58,711 nucleotides of DNA from Bacillota bacterium (GTDB lineage Bacteria > Bacillota > Clostridia > Christensenellales > UMGS416): contig JAEYYW010000116.1 in assembly GCA_023428265.1 (NCBI GenBank), positions 1-58,711 on the forward strand, written 5' to 3'. Shown in pieces: positions 41,436-50,503 of this stretch. Position numbers and translations under genes: made by a program. The notes under the pieces were generated by a model, which saw nothing but the letters and a program-made list of their open reading frames with translations, was not told the DNA's origin and did no database searches. Positions within the stretch are counted from its first letter, which is position 1. The number at the start of each line of letters is the position of its first letter.

Positions 41436-42404
41436 TTAAAACTGGTTTGTTTCCTCTTCGCTCAGGCTGTACAGCTGGCGGTTGTGCAGCGTCCAGAGCC
41501 GCTCGGAGAACCGCCCTGGCGGCGTGTCATCCAGCGTCTTGTGCATGTCATACATTCTGGCGTCAATGATGTCCAGATAATGCAGGATCTCCGCCTCCGG
41601 AAACATGGGCCTGCGGGGGCTGCCATATTCGGGCTCATAATGATGAGCCAGCAGCATGTGCTCCACAAGCGTGGCGATCTTCGGATCCAGGCCCACGCGC
41701 TCGGCAGCTTTGTTCACCCACAAAATGCCCTGCACAATGTGGCCCAGCAGCATGCCGTCGCGGGTGTAGTCGGTGGCGATGCCGGTGTTGGTGGCATCCA
41801 GTTCAAAGAGCTTGGCCATGTCGTGCAGGATTGCGCCGGCATAGATCAGATCGGCGCGCAAAAATGGATACACCTTCACGATGCCCTCGGCCACCCGGAG
41901 CATGGACAGCGTGTGATACAGCAGGCCCGAACGCACCGAGTGATGGTTTTTCACAGCGGCCGGCCAGATCAGGAGCCGGTCCATGTTTTCCTCCATGGCC
42001 AGCTTCACCAGCGCCCGCAACTCCTTGTGGCCGATGCGGTCAGCATAAGCGTCCACCGCGAGAAACATTTCATCTCCGCTCACCGGGGCGCTGGGCACCA
42101 GGTCTTCCGGAGTAACCGGGTCCTCGGCGGTGGCATAGCGGAATTTGTCAATGCGCAGCTGCAGCTTGCCCTGGTATTCATTCACCAGGCCTTGCACCTT
42201 CACGATGGAGCCGGCGGCCGGGCAGCTCTCCGGCTCCGCCACGTCCCAGATCTTGCCGTTGATCTCACCGGTTTCATCGGCGATCGTATAGTCGCCATAT
42301 TGGGAGTTGCCGTTGGAGGAGTTTTTGATGGCGGCAGTCTTCACCAGGTAAAAGCCCAGGATCGTCATACCCTTTTTCATGTCCGCGACTTTTATCAGGT
42401 CCAT
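41436..42404 (-). CDS. yhaM: 3'-5' exoribonuclease of the YhaM family
   Basis: A 322-residue protein with an N-terminal OB-fold nucleic-acid-binding domain (about residues 10-90, YTIADETGEINGKIWD) and a C-terminal HD phosphohydrolase domain (HTLSMLRVAEGIVKVYP, GAILHDMAKLFEL, LVEHMLLAHH). This matches YhaM of Firmicutes, which trims RNA and single-stranded DNA from the 3' end. The start at 42404 follows AAGGAG; the preceding Met codons are too close to it. Confidence 0.92.
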   Translation of the reverse strand: MDLIKVADMKKGMTILGFYLVKTAAIKNSSNGNSQYGDYTIADETGEINGKIWDVAEPESCPAAGSIVKVQGLVNEYQGKLQLRIDKFRYATAEDPVTPEDLVPSAPVSGDEMFLAVDAYADRIGHKELRALVKLAMEENMDRLLIWPAAVKNHHSVRSGLLYHTLSMLRVAEGIVKVYPFLRADLIYAGAILHDMAKLFELDATNTGIATDYTRDGMLLGHIVQGILWVNKAAERVGLDPKIATLVEHMLLAHHYEPEYGSPRRPMFPEAEILHYLDIIDARMYDMHKTLDDTPPGRFSERLWTLHNRQLYSLSEEETNQF

Positions 42405-42514
42405 CCTCATTCTCCTTTGCATCCGCTGCCAGGCCCTGCGGCCGGGTCGGAATTCGACAGTGCATAATTATATCACAAAAGCATGGATTGGCAACCGCAT
42501 GCAAGTGGATTCTC

Positions 42515-42982
42515 TCAGTGTTTCCTGCCGCGCCGCTGCAGCAAGCCCAGCAATGCGTGCAGTGGCACGGCTGCCAGCATGCCATAGAAAGCGGCCAGAT
42601 GGATGGGGAACACAACCGGGCCGGCCACGCCGGACCGATACAGCACGCCGGTGACGGCATTGACCAGTGTGCCCACAGCGACAACCAGCGCCGTGGCTTT
42701 CAACAGCAAGGCCATGACCCTGCGCTTCGTGAAATCCGCTTTGTTGGGCAGAACCATCCTGCCGAATGCCTTCAGGATCATCGCGCGGTTCTTGCTGGCG
42801 ATCAGGAAAACCGCCGGGGCCGCGAGGATCAGCAGCCCGGTGAAAAAATGCACCGTGGAAAGCACAGGGTAGTAGCCGGTCCGCCCAATGAGGCCGGTCA
42901 GCAAATTCGAAAGGATAAACACCGCGAAGGTCGTGTGAAACCGGCCCACCGGTGACTTTAAGAACGTAACAAAACTTTTCAT
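42515..42982 (-). CDS. Small membrane protein, four helices
   Basis: A 155-residue protein starting MKSFVTFLKSPVGRFHT after GGAGAGGGG, with about four membrane helices and histidines near their ends (RFHTTFAVF, VHFFTGLLIL, PIHLAAFYGM, PLHALLGLL). Paired helix histidines of this kind recall small cytochrome b-like or DUF4405-type proteins, but I cannot confirm haem binding. It lies 45 bases downstream of the P-type ATPase on the same strand. Confidence 0.7.
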   Translation of the reverse strand: MKSFVTFLKSPVGRFHTTFAVFILSNLLTGLIGRTGYYPVLSTVHFFTGLLILAAPAVFLIASKNRAMILKAFGRMVLPNKADFTKRRVMALLLKATALVVAVGTLVNAVTGVLYRSGVAGPVVFPIHLAAFYGMLAAVPLHALLGLLQRRGRKH

Positions 42983-43027
42983 CAAAACACCCCTCTCCAT
43001 ACTCTCTCTTATCACGCAATATGGCGA

Positions 43028-45154
43028 TCAGGCGCGCGTCGTCAGCCGGGCAGGCTGCCCTCCGGCGCGAAGCACCCGCGTGGCGTTCAGCACCGCCAGC
43101 AGCGCCACGCCCACATCGGCAAACACAGCCTCCCACATGGTGGCCACGCCCAGCGCAGCCAGCAGCAGGAACAGCCCCTTCACCGCGAGCGCAAACACGA
43201 TGTTTTGCCACACGATGGCGCGGGTGCGCCGGGCCACGGTGATGGCGTCAGCCAGCCGCGAAGGCTCGTCGGTCATCAGCACCACGTCGGCAGCCTCAAT
43301 GGCCGCGTCGGAGCCCAAAGCGCCCATGGCCACGCCGATGTCGGCTCTGGCCAGCACCGGAGCGTCATTGACGCCGTCGCCGGCAAAGAGCACTTTGCCC
43401 TTGGCCCCTTGGGCAAGCTTCTCTAAAGCCTCCACCTTACCCTCGGGCAGCAGGCCAGCATGCACCTCGTCAAGCCCCAGGGCGTTTCCCACTTCAGCCG
43501 CCACACCGGCAGCGTCGCCGGTGAGCATCGCGACGCGGCGCACCCCAAGCCTGCGGAGCGACTGCACGGCCTGCGCAGCGTCTGGCTTCACTTCGTCACG
43601 GATCAGGATCGCGCCGGCATATTGCCCGCCGATTGCCACATGCACCGCTGTGCCGGCACCGGCAGCTGCTCCCGAAACGGACTCCCGCTCCATGAGCTTC
43701 AGGCTGCCGGCAAGCACGTCGCGGCCATGGATCACAGCGCGGACTCCAAAGCCGGCCAGCTCCTCATAACCGGTGATCGCCGCGCGATCCGGCTCGCGGC
43801 CATATTCCCACAGGATGGACCGGGCGATCGGGTGGTTGGACTGGCTTTCGGCCAGCGCCGCCGCCTCCAGCACCTCCCCCCGCGAAAACCCGCTTGCGGG
43901 CAGGATCTCCGAAACCCGAAACACGCCCCCGGTGAGCGTGCCCGTTTTGTCGAACACGACGGTGTCCACACGGGTGAGCGCATCCAGATAGTTGCCGCCT
44001 TTCACCAGGATGCCCCGGCGGGACGCGCCGCCGATGCCACCGAAAAAGCCCAGCGGGATCGAGATCACCAGCGCGCAGGGGCAGGACACCACAAGGAAGA
44101 TGAGCGCCCGGTTGAGCCACACGGTGAAGGATCCGGCGCCCAGCAGCGGCGGCAGCACCGCCAGGACCACGGCGGCGAACACCACCGCCGGCGTGTAGTA
44201 GCGGGCAAACTTGGTGATGAAGCTTTCCGCCGGGGCCTTGCGGCCGGCGGCGTTTTGCACCAGGTCAAGGATTCTGGACACGGTGGACTCCCCAAACGAG
44301 CGGGTGACTTCCACAGTGATCAGGCCGGTGATGTTGATCGAGCCGGAAATCACAGCGTCGCCGGCAGCCGCGTCGCGAGGCAGCGACTCGCCGGTGAGCG
44401 CCGAGGTGTCCAGCGCGGTGGCGCCGCTCAGCACCACACCGTCCAGCGGCACTTTATCTCCGGGCCGCACCAAAATGCGGTCGCCGGGCTTCACATCCTT
44501 CGGATCCACACGGCGGACTTCGCCATGACTATCGAGCAGGTTGGCATAGTCCGGCCGGATGTCCATCAGCTTGCCGATGGAGCGGCGGGAGCGGTGCACC
44601 GCCATGTCCTGGAATAGCTCGCCCACCTGGTAAAACAGCATCACCGCCACGGCTTCCGGATACTCCCCGATGGCAAACGCACCGGCGGATGCCACGGTCA
44701 TCAAGAAGTTCTCGTCAAAGACACGGCCGCGGAGGATGTTTTTGACAGCCTTCCACAGCACGTCGCCGCCGGCCAGCAGCCAGCCGGCCAGATAAACCGC
44801 CAGCGCCACGGCACCGACAGGCTTCCACAGAAAGCCCGCCGCCAGCACCGCGCCGGCCAATACAAATCGGATGATCTTCCAAACCGGCACCGGGAACCGG
44901 TCCTTTTCCCGCGGTGCGGAGGCGTCTTCCTCGCGCACCGTGATGCCTTCCTCCACATCCGTGGCGATCGTCGCGGCCTGGCCGGCGATTGCGGCCATGT
45001 CGCAGCCCTGCTCGCCGGTGATGGTGAGCCGGCAGGAGGCAAAATCCACCGCGGCATCCTGCACGCCGTCAATGCGGCGCACCCGGTCTTCGATCTTGGC
45101 CGCACAGCTGGCGCAGGCAAGGCCGTCCAGCACAAGGCGTTTCTTGTCGTTCAT
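43028..45154 (-). CDS. Zn/Cd/Pb-type P1B ATPase
   Basis: A 708-residue heavy-metal exporter. An N-terminal metal-binding domain carries GLACASCAAK (Cys14, Cys17). Eight helices are expected, with the transport-site SCPCALVIS, the phosphorylation motif DKTGTLTGG, the nucleotide-site HP motif SNHPIARS and GDGVNDAPVLARA. The last helix region ADVGVALLAVLNATR carries the Asp typical of ZntA/CadA (P1B-2) pumps, so zinc, cadmium or lead is the likely cargo, not copper. Its ATG overlaps the stop of the ArsR-type repressor (ATGA). Confidence 0.93.
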   Translation of the reverse strand: MNDKKRLVLDGLACASCAAKIEDRVRRIDGVQDAAVDFASCRLTITGEQGCDMAAIAGQAATIATDVEEGITVREEDASAPREKDRFPVPVWKIIRFVLAGAVLAAGFLWKPVGAVALAVYLAGWLLAGGDVLWKAVKNILRGRVFDENFLMTVASAGAFAIGEYPEAVAVMLFYQVGELFQDMAVHRSRRSIGKLMDIRPDYANLLDSHGEVRRVDPKDVKPGDRILVRPGDKVPLDGVVLSGATALDTSALTGESLPRDAAAGDAVISGSINITGLITVEVTRSFGESTVSRILDLVQNAAGRKAPAESFITKFARYYTPAVVFAAVVLAVLPPLLGAGSFTVWLNRALIFLVVSCPCALVISIPLGFFGGIGGASRRGILVKGGNYLDALTRVDTVVFDKTGTLTGGVFRVSEILPASGFSRGEVLEAAALAESQSNHPIARSILWEYGREPDRAAITGYEELAGFGVRAVIHGRDVLAGSLKLMERESVSGAAAGAGTAVHVAIGGQYAGAILIRDEVKPDAAQAVQSLRRLGVRRVAMLTGDAAGVAAEVGNALGLDEVHAGLLPEGKVEALEKLAQGAKGKVLFAGDGVNDAPVLARADIGVAMGALGSDAAIEAADVVLMTDEPSRLADAITVARRTRAIVWQNIVFALAVKGLFLLLAALGVATMWEAVFADVGVALLAVLNATRVLRAGGQPARLTTRA

Positions 45155-45528
45155 GGTTTCCTCCCCTCCCCCACATGGGCAAGGCCCTGGCGGAACATGA
45201 TTCCGACATGGTCATCGTCCAGCGAATAATAAACCACTTTGCCCTCCCGGCGGTATTTGACCAACCGGGCCTGCTTCAGCACCCGCAACTGGTGTGAGAT
45301 CGCCGATTGCGTCATATTGAGCAGCGTCGCGATGTCGCACACGCACAGCTCGGCGGCGTCCAGCGCGCAGAGGATCTTGACCCTGGTGGTGTCGCCAAAC
45401 ACCTTGAAGAGCTCCGCCAGGTCGTAAAGGCTTTCCTCCGCCGGCATGCTGCCATTCACGCGTCCGATCAGGTCGGAATGGATCACATTGCAGTCGCAGC
45501 GGTCTGTCTCACGGATTTCATCGGGCAT
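45151..45528 (-). CDS. ArsR/SmtB-family metal-responsive repressor (CadC-like)
   Basis: A 125-residue winged-helix repressor starting at ATG 45528. The alpha-3 metal site ELCVCDIATLL and an N-terminal CDCNVIH give the cysteine set of CadC-type Cd/Pb/Zn sensors. The recognition helix is MTQSAISHQLRVLKQARLV. Metal binding should release DNA and allow expression of itself and the ATPase, with which it overlaps by four bases. A perfect operator-like palindrome lies just upstream. Confidence 0.93.
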   Translation of the reverse strand: MPDEIRETDRCDCNVIHSDLIGRVNGSMPAEESLYDLAELFKVFGDTTRVKILCALDAAELCVCDIATLLNMTQSAISHQLRVLKQARLVKYRREGKVVYYSLDDDHVGIMFRQGLAHVGEGRKP

Positions 45529-45549
45529 GGTGGCACGTCCTCTCATTAT

Positions 45550-45619
45550 CTCATATGTTCATATGAGCAGTTGTTCAATCGTTTGATTGTATTATATGCT
45601 CTTTCAAAAAAGATGTCAA
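45550..45619 (-). promoter_or_regulatory. Consensus promoter and operator palindrome of the metal-export operon
   Basis: On the minus strand TTGACA (45614-45619), 17 bases, TATAAT (45591-45596). Downstream, between promoter and start, lie CAATC-AAAC-GATTG (45577-45590) and the perfect 18-base palindrome CTCATATG-AA-CATATGAG (45550-45567), which contains ATATGAACATATGA, close to known ArsR/SmtB operators. Confidence 0.88.
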
Positions 45620-45647
45620 CTTGGGATTCGTCAAACAACCAGATGTT

Positions 45648-46469
45648 TTATTTGATGTTGTTCATCAACTCCGCATAGCGCGCCGTCGCGGCGGCACTTG
45701 CCGCTCCCTTGCGGCAAAACGCAAACTGCCGAAGCTTGGGGTTGGTTTCTTCCACGACCACCTGCCCATCCACAAGCCTGGATTGCAGGTGTGAAAGGGC
45801 TTCCTGAAAGCGGCGGTCGCCCCTGGCGCAATCGTAAAAGGACAACACATAGACATAATAAAAAATGTTGTATTTCAAAAAGGGGAATTCCACACGCAGG
45901 AACTGTTTGCCGATGCCATAGTGGCAGGGGCCCAGGGGCAGACGGGTCTCCCAGTGCCGCAGCAGGAACTCCACCGCCCGGTCAAGCCGTTCCTCCCGGT
46001 TAATCATGGCGGTGTAGCGGAAGGTATCCAGGATTTCCAGCGTGGGGCCAGGATTGGAGAACTCCGTTTCCGGCCCATGCCCGAAGAAAAACTTATTGCA
46101 GCGCCAGCCGCCATCCCCATGCTGGGTGGCCAGCAGGTGCTGGAACGATGTTTGCACCCGCTCATCTTCCGAAAGCCCTAGCCGGCACAGCAGCCGGACA
46201 GCCTGCGCCGTCTGGCAGGGGTATACTGATCCGGGGGCAATGGCAAACCGCCCATCCGCCCGCCATTTGGACAGGACCAACTCCACAGCGCCCCGCATGG
46301 CAGGGTCGTCAAGCCCGACGCCAAGCTCGCTCAGCAGGAAGGCGGCGTTGACCGTACTGAAGGGGTTGCCGGCATACACGCGGCCATCGGCTGTGGCCCA
46401 GAAGTCGCCGCCGTTGGTGTGGCGAAGGGCAAGGATGTGGTCGATGTCGGATTGATAAGGATTGGGCAT
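45648..46469 (-). CDS. Prenyltransferase/squalene-cyclase-fold repeat protein
   Basis: A 273-residue protein starting at ATG 46469 after AGGAGG. It shows alpha/alpha-toroid repeats with QHGDGGWRCN and VYPCQTAQAVRLLCRLG, as in terpenoid cyclase-like and prenyltransferase-like proteins. The acidic DxDD motif of true squalene cyclases is not seen, so enzymatic cyclisation is unlikely and a binding or structural role is possible. The upstream extension of the frame to 46577 is read from repeat DNA and is not counted. Confidence 0.75.
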   Translation of the reverse strand: MPNPYQSDIDHILALRHTNGGDFWATADGRVYAGNPFSTVNAAFLLSELGVGLDDPAMRGAVELVLSKWRADGRFAIAPGSVYPCQTAQAVRLLCRLGLSEDERVQTSFQHLLATQHGDGGWRCNKFFFGHGPETEFSNPGPTLEILDTFRYTAMINREERLDRAVEFLLRHWETRLPLGPCHYGIGKQFLRVEFPFLKYNIFYYVYVLSFYDCARGDRRFQEALSHLQSRLVDGQVVVEETNPKLRQFAFCRKGAASAAATARYAELMNNIK

Positions 46470-46514
46470 GGCGGCCTCCTGTGTATCCGTTCCTATGGCA
46501 TAAGGGAGTCCCCA

Positions 46515-46665
46515 TGGAAATACCCCTTGCGGGGGCATCCCCCCTTGCCCAGCGCCTGGATGGCGCAAGCCAAGCATGCCGGGTTATGCCGAAGGCATTG
46601 CCAGCCTGCAAGGATGCAGGCGAGGCATGCGCAGGAACGCATTAACGGGCGCAAGGGCGGGTGGA
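46515..46665. repeat. Family A copy split by a family D insert (46547-46635)
   Basis: On the plus strand CATCCCCCCTTG is followed by 89 bases ending GCGCAGG and then GAACGC...GGGCGCAAGGGCGGGTG, which would complete the family A hairpin. On the minus strand the insert reads CCTGCGCA to CTGGGC, with outer stem GCATGCC/GGCATGC (46574-46630), hairpins CCTGCA/TGCAGG and GGCAATGCC/GGCATAACC, and a third hairpin GCGCC/GGCGC. Length and entry point match the copy at 9538-9626. Confidence 0.75.
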
Positions 46666-46724
46666 ATGTGTCAACTCCTGAGAACCCATGGAACTCCTTG
46701 CACTGAAACACAAGCGTTGCTGCG

Positions 46725-46800
46725 GCAGGAAATCCCCCCTGGCTCTGCGGAGCCATCCCCCCTTGAACGCCCTGCGGGCGCAAGGGCGGGTGAGGAGCGC
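46725..46800. repeat. Family A half-element
   Basis: AATCCCCCCTG, stem GGCTC-TGCG-GAGCC, CATCCCCCCTTG, hairpin GCCC-TGC-GGGC and CAAGGGCGGGTGAGGAGCG. It adjoins the 3' end of the DUF559 gene; with the previous feature it fills the 341-base gap. Confidence 0.75.
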
Positions 46801-46810
46801 TTTCACAAGC

Positions 46811-47188
46811 TCAGCATTGGGATAAAAGCTGCTGTACACTCTCATCTATTTCAAGGCAGACGGCAGAAAAATCATTACGGATCCGATCATTTGAAAATCG
46901 GATCACGGTAACACCATACGCATTCAGAATCTTTGTTCTGGCCTCATCGTGCCCGATACCCTGTTCAGTGAAGTGCTGGTTTCCATCTAGTTCAATCCCT
47001 AGCCTACATTTGGAACAGTAGAAGTCGAGAATGTAGCACTCAATAACCTTCTGCCGTAGAAACCGAACCGGATAGCTTCGCAGATATTGATACCAAAGCT
47101 TTTGCTCTTCTTCCGTCATGCTGCGTCTGAGCCTCTTGGCATTACCGATCACTTTGCTTTGATATGGCTGATGCAACGGAAGCTTCAT
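46811..47188 (-). CDS. DUF559 (Vsr-like endonuclease fold) protein
   Basis: A 125-residue protein starting MKLPLHQPYQSKVIGNAKRL after GGGAGG. It has the DUF559 pattern: MTEEEQKLWYQYLR, FLRQKVIECYILDFYCSKCRLGIELDGNQHF and VIRFSNDRIRND. The E/D-x-DFYC...IELDG residues correspond to the PD-(D/E)xK-like core related to very-short-patch repair nucleases. Its role is unknown. Family A repeats flank it on both sides. Confidence 0.88.
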   Translation of the reverse strand: MKLPLHQPYQSKVIGNAKRLRRSMTEEEQKLWYQYLRSYPVRFLRQKVIECYILDFYCSKCRLGIELDGNQHFTEQGIGHDEARTKILNAYGVTVIRFSNDRIRNDFSAVCLEIDESVQQLLSQC

Positions 47189-47262
47189 ATGACCTCCCAG
47201 ACTTGAGAAGCATACAATTGCTTGAAAACCTGCTCTGTACCCACCCTTGTCGATGCCATCAG

Positions 47263-47480
47263 GCATCGATTCAAGGGGGGATGTCACCTGCAGGCGACAG
47301 GCCTTAGCCTCCGGCTTTACGCAATGTCGGCGCTAGCTGATATGAGAGCAAAGCCGAGTATTATCCCAGGCCGACGTGTAGGACACATGCACGCATGTGT
47401 TCGGGCGGCGGCCGTGAAGCGGCTTGCGAAGCAAACGCAGGGACATTGCGAAGCAATGCGATGAGGGGGGATTTCTAGGA
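47263..47480. repeat. Family A half-element split by a multi-hairpin insert of about 165 bp
   Basis: GGGGGGATGTCACC-TGCA-GGCGACAGG should continue GGGGAT, but about 165 bases (47302-47465) intervene before GAGGGGGGATTTC. The insert is closed by CGCAATGTC/GACATTGCG and contains CATTGC-GAA-GCAATG, ACACATGC/GCATGTGT and AGCC-TCC-GGCT hairpins. I see no gene in the 320-base gap between DUF559 and nrdG. Confidence 0.65.
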
Positions 47481-47508
47481 CCAGGGGGGCTGCCGCAGCA
47501 GCAAACAA

Positions 47509-48201
47509 TCACGCCCTCAGCAAAACCTCTCCCCCGCACACCTTCGCCGCCTCTACCGCCGCGCGGATCTCCTCGGTGCTGTGGCCGGCGGCCAACACGC
47601 GGAAGCGGTCGGTGGGCTTGTAGCTGGGCGGCACGCGGTAGGCCTGCAGCGCATAGCGGCGGACGGGCTGGATGGAAAGCGCGATCTGCTCAATGTCGGC
47701 CACGGTGAGCTGGGGCAAAAAGGTGGTGCGGCACTCCCAGGGCAGGCTGGCCGCCCGCAGCAGCGCAAGAGTTTCAAACACGGCGGCGGGGTCGGCACCG
47801 TCACCGCAGTATTCACGATAACGGCCCCAGGGGGCTTTCACATCCATGGCCACATAGTCGAGCAGGCGCTGCTGCAGCAGGGCGCGGACCACGTCGGGCC
47901 GGGAGCCGTTGGTGTCCAGCTTGCACAGATAGCCCATGGCCTTGATCCGCCCGATGAAAGCAAGCAGGTCCGGCTGAAGCGTGGGCTCGCCGCCGGTGAT
48001 CACCACGGCGTCCAGCAAGCCCCGGCGTTTCTCCAGAAAATCCCAAACAGGCTCCTCCGGGATTTCCGGGGAGCCTGCGGAGATGATGCTTCGATTGTGG
48101 CAGAAAAAGCAGTCGTAGTTGCAACCGGCCAGGAAAGCCACCGCGGCGATCCTGCCGGGATAGTCCACAAAGGAATTTCGAGTGAACCCGGCGAGTTTCA
48201 T
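47509..48201 (-). CDS. nrdG: Anaerobic ribonucleotide reductase activating protein
   Basis: A radical-SAM enzyme that installs the glycyl radical on NrdD. It has 230 residues. The cluster motif is CNYDCFFC (CxxxCxxC) at residues 27-34, followed by the SAM-binding ITGGEPTLQPDL. It begins three bases after nrdD, with no strong ribosome binding site of its own, so it is probably translationally coupled. It resembles the longer, NrdG2-like or pyruvate formate-lyase activating-type proteins in length. Confidence 0.92.
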   Translation of the reverse strand: MKLAGFTRNSFVDYPGRIAAVAFLAGCNYDCFFCHNRSIISAGSPEIPEEPVWDFLEKRRGLLDAVVITGGEPTLQPDLLAFIGRIKAMGYLCKLDTNGSRPDVVRALLQQRLLDYVAMDVKAPWGRYREYCGDGADPAAVFETLALLRAASLPWECRTTFLPQLTVADIEQIALSIQPVRRYALQAYRVPPSYKPTDRFRVLAAGHSTEEIRAAVEAAKVCGGEVLLRA

Positions 48202-48204
48202 CGT

Positions 48205-50301
48205 CTATACCAGCGCGTCGGCTTGGATTTCATACTTGCGCCGGTCGGCGTACTCCTGCCGCTTACCCCGGTTGTAGTTCTGCACGGGCCTGAGATAACC
48301 GGTCACGCGGGACCACACTTCCGTTTCGGCGCCGCACTCCGGGCAGGAGAAGTGCTCTCCGGCGACATAGCCGTGGGTGTTGCAGATCGAGAACGTGGGC
48401 GTGATGGAGATATAGGGCAGCTTGTAGTTGGTGAAGATCTTCTTGATCAGGCTCTTGCACACCTCGGTGTCATAAAGCCGCTCGCCCAGATAAAGATGCA
48501 GCACCGTGCCGCCGGTGTAGCCGCTCTGCAGGCTGTCCTGCAGATCCAACGTCTCAAAGATGTCCTCGGTATAGCCCACCGGCAATTGGGTGGAGTTGGT
48601 ATAGTAAGGCGCGTCGGCGGTGCCGGCGGCGATGATATCGGGGTACTTCTGCCTGTCCAGCAGCGCCAGGCGGTAGCTGGTGCCCTCCGCCGGCGTGGCC
48701 TCCAGGTTGTAGAAGTTGCCTGTCTCCTCCTGGATCTCCATCAGGACGCCACGCATATACTCCATCATGCGGTTGGCAAAGTCCTGCCCCTCGGGGGTGG
48801 TGATGTCTTTGCCCATGAAGTTGAGGAGCGCCTCATTCATGCCCACAATGCCGATTGTGTTGAAGTGGTTGAACCAGTAGCGGCCCGTCCTCCCTTTCAC
48901 ATCCCGCAGATAGTAGGCGGAGTATGGATAAAGGCCTTTTTCAGTCTGGTCCTCAATGATCTTGCGCTTGATCTCCAGAGAAGCCTTGCCCAGATGGATC
49001 ATGCGCCACAGCCGCGCCTTGAACTCGCTCTCGGTCTTGGAAAGATAACCGATGCGGGGCAGGTTGATCGTGAACACGCCGATGCTGCCGGTCATCGGGT
49101 TGCTGCCAAACAGGCCGCCGCCGCGCTTGCGAAGCTCGGTGGTGTCGAGCCTCAGGCGGCAGCACATGGAGACGGCGTCTTCCGGCGACAGATCGGAGGT
49201 GATGTAGTTGGAGAAATAGGGGATGCCATATTTGCAGGTGATCTCCATGAAGCGGTTGACCACCTCGCTGTCCCAGTCAAAATCCCTCGTCACGTTGATC
49301 GTGGGGATCGGGAACGTGAACACGCGGCCCTTGCTGTCGCCTTCCAGCATCACGTCGCAGAAGGCCTTGTTGAAGATGTCCATCTCGGCCTGGAAGTCGC
49401 CGTAGACGGCGTCTTTGTATTCCCCGCCAATGATCACGGCTTCGTCTTGCAGCATCTTGGGCACCACGATGTCAAAGGTCAGGTTGGAGAAGGGGCACTG
49501 GAAGCCCACGCGGGTGGGCACGTTGATGTTGAACACAAACTCCTGGATGGCCTGCTTGACCTGCCAGTAGCTCATGTTGTCATAGCGGATGAAGGGAGCG
49601 CAGTAGGTGTCAATGCTGCTCCAGGCTTGGGCGCCGGCTGTCTCGCCCTGGGTGGTGAACGTGGAATTGACAATCTGGCCCAGAAAGCTCCTCAGGTGCT
49701 TGGCCGGGCTGCTCTCCACCTTGCCGGACACGCCGCCGAAGCCGTCGCGCAGCAGCTGCCGCAAATCCCAGCCGGCGCAATAGGGGCCGAAGAAGCCCAG
49801 GTCATGCAGGTGGCAATCGCCGCTTGTGTGGGCGTCGCGGATGTCTTCCGGATAGATCTCATGCAGCCAATACTGCTTGGTAAACGCCTCGCGGATGTAG
49901 TTGTTGAGGCCGTTGATGCTGCGCTGGGTGTTTGCGTTTTCCTGGATGTGCCAGTCTTTATCCTGCAGATAATCGGTGAACATGTTGATCGTCGCGCCAA
50001 TGAGCGCGTTCATCTCGCGGGCGCCCTTGCGCTTCTCGCGATAAAGGATGAAGGCCTTCGCCGTGCGGGCGTGGCCGTTTTCAATCAGCACCTTTTCCAC
50101 AATGTCCTGGATGCCTTCCACCTCTGCCACGCCGTCGGGATACTTAAACGCGGCGAGATCCAACACCTGGGTGGCCAGCTCCTCGGCGCGGCCCAGGTCA
50201 TTGCCGCCCACGGCGGTGGCCGCCTTGAAGATTGCCCAGGTGATTTTCTCCTTCTGAAACGGCTCCGTGGTTCCATTGCGCTTGCGGATGCTGATGATCA
50301 T
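48205..50301 (-). CDS. nrdD: Anaerobic (class III) ribonucleoside-triphosphate reductase
   Basis: A 698-residue glycyl-radical enzyme making dNTPs without oxygen. An N-terminal ATP-cone (about residues 3-90, RKRNGTTEPFQKEKI) provides allosteric control. The catalytic barrel follows, with CRLRLDTTELRKRGGGLFGS and GIVGMNEALLNF. The C-terminal part has the zinc-site CPECG and the radical glycine in RVTGYLRPV. An AAGGAGG site lies before the ATG. The short 5' region (50302-50450) contains GTATAAT as a probable -10. Confidence 0.96.
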   Translation of the reverse strand: MIISIRKRNGTTEPFQKEKITWAIFKAATAVGGNDLGRAEELATQVLDLAAFKYPDGVAEVEGIQDIVEKVLIENGHARTAKAFILYREKRKGAREMNALIGATINMFTDYLQDKDWHIQENANTQRSINGLNNYIREAFTKQYWLHEIYPEDIRDAHTSGDCHLHDLGFFGPYCAGWDLRQLLRDGFGGVSGKVESSPAKHLRSFLGQIVNSTFTTQGETAGAQAWSSIDTYCAPFIRYDNMSYWQVKQAIQEFVFNINVPTRVGFQCPFSNLTFDIVVPKMLQDEAVIIGGEYKDAVYGDFQAEMDIFNKAFCDVMLEGDSKGRVFTFPIPTINVTRDFDWDSEVVNRFMEITCKYGIPYFSNYITSDLSPEDAVSMCCRLRLDTTELRKRGGGLFGSNPMTGSIGVFTINLPRIGYLSKTESEFKARLWRMIHLGKASLEIKRKIIEDQTEKGLYPYSAYYLRDVKGRTGRYWFNHFNTIGIVGMNEALLNFMGKDITTPEGQDFANRMMEYMRGVLMEIQEETGNFYNLEATPAEGTSYRLALLDRQKYPDIIAAGTADAPYYTNSTQLPVGYTEDIFETLDLQDSLQSGYTGGTVLHLYLGERLYDTEVCKSLIKKIFTNYKLPYISITPTFSICNTHGYVAGEHFSCPECGAETEVWSRVTGYLRPVQNYNRGKRQEYADRRKYEIQADALV

Positions 50302-50503
50302 GTGCGGCCTCCTTGCCCATTCTCAGGGGTTCTTCCGTCGTGCTGCGCCTGGGCGCGAATGTGTCGGGAAAGAAAACACCCAGCACTGTCATACAAGGTG
50401 TTGTGGTGCTATTATACTATTAATACAATATCATGTATAGATGGAAAATAATGCTGATTTATGGAGATGTTTTTGCGGATTTGGGGAATCGCCCGCCGGC
50501 CCT

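Noticed and set aside
45648..46577. Longer start for the prenyltransferase-fold gene at 46577
   Set aside because: The extra 36 residues are read from family A and D repeat DNA, while ATG 46469 has an AGGAGG site.
47581..50451. 956-residue open frame on the plus strand opposite nrdG and nrdD
   Set aside because: It spans two clear genes on the minus strand and has shadow composition (repeated AGH, VHG, LQ). It has no start signal.
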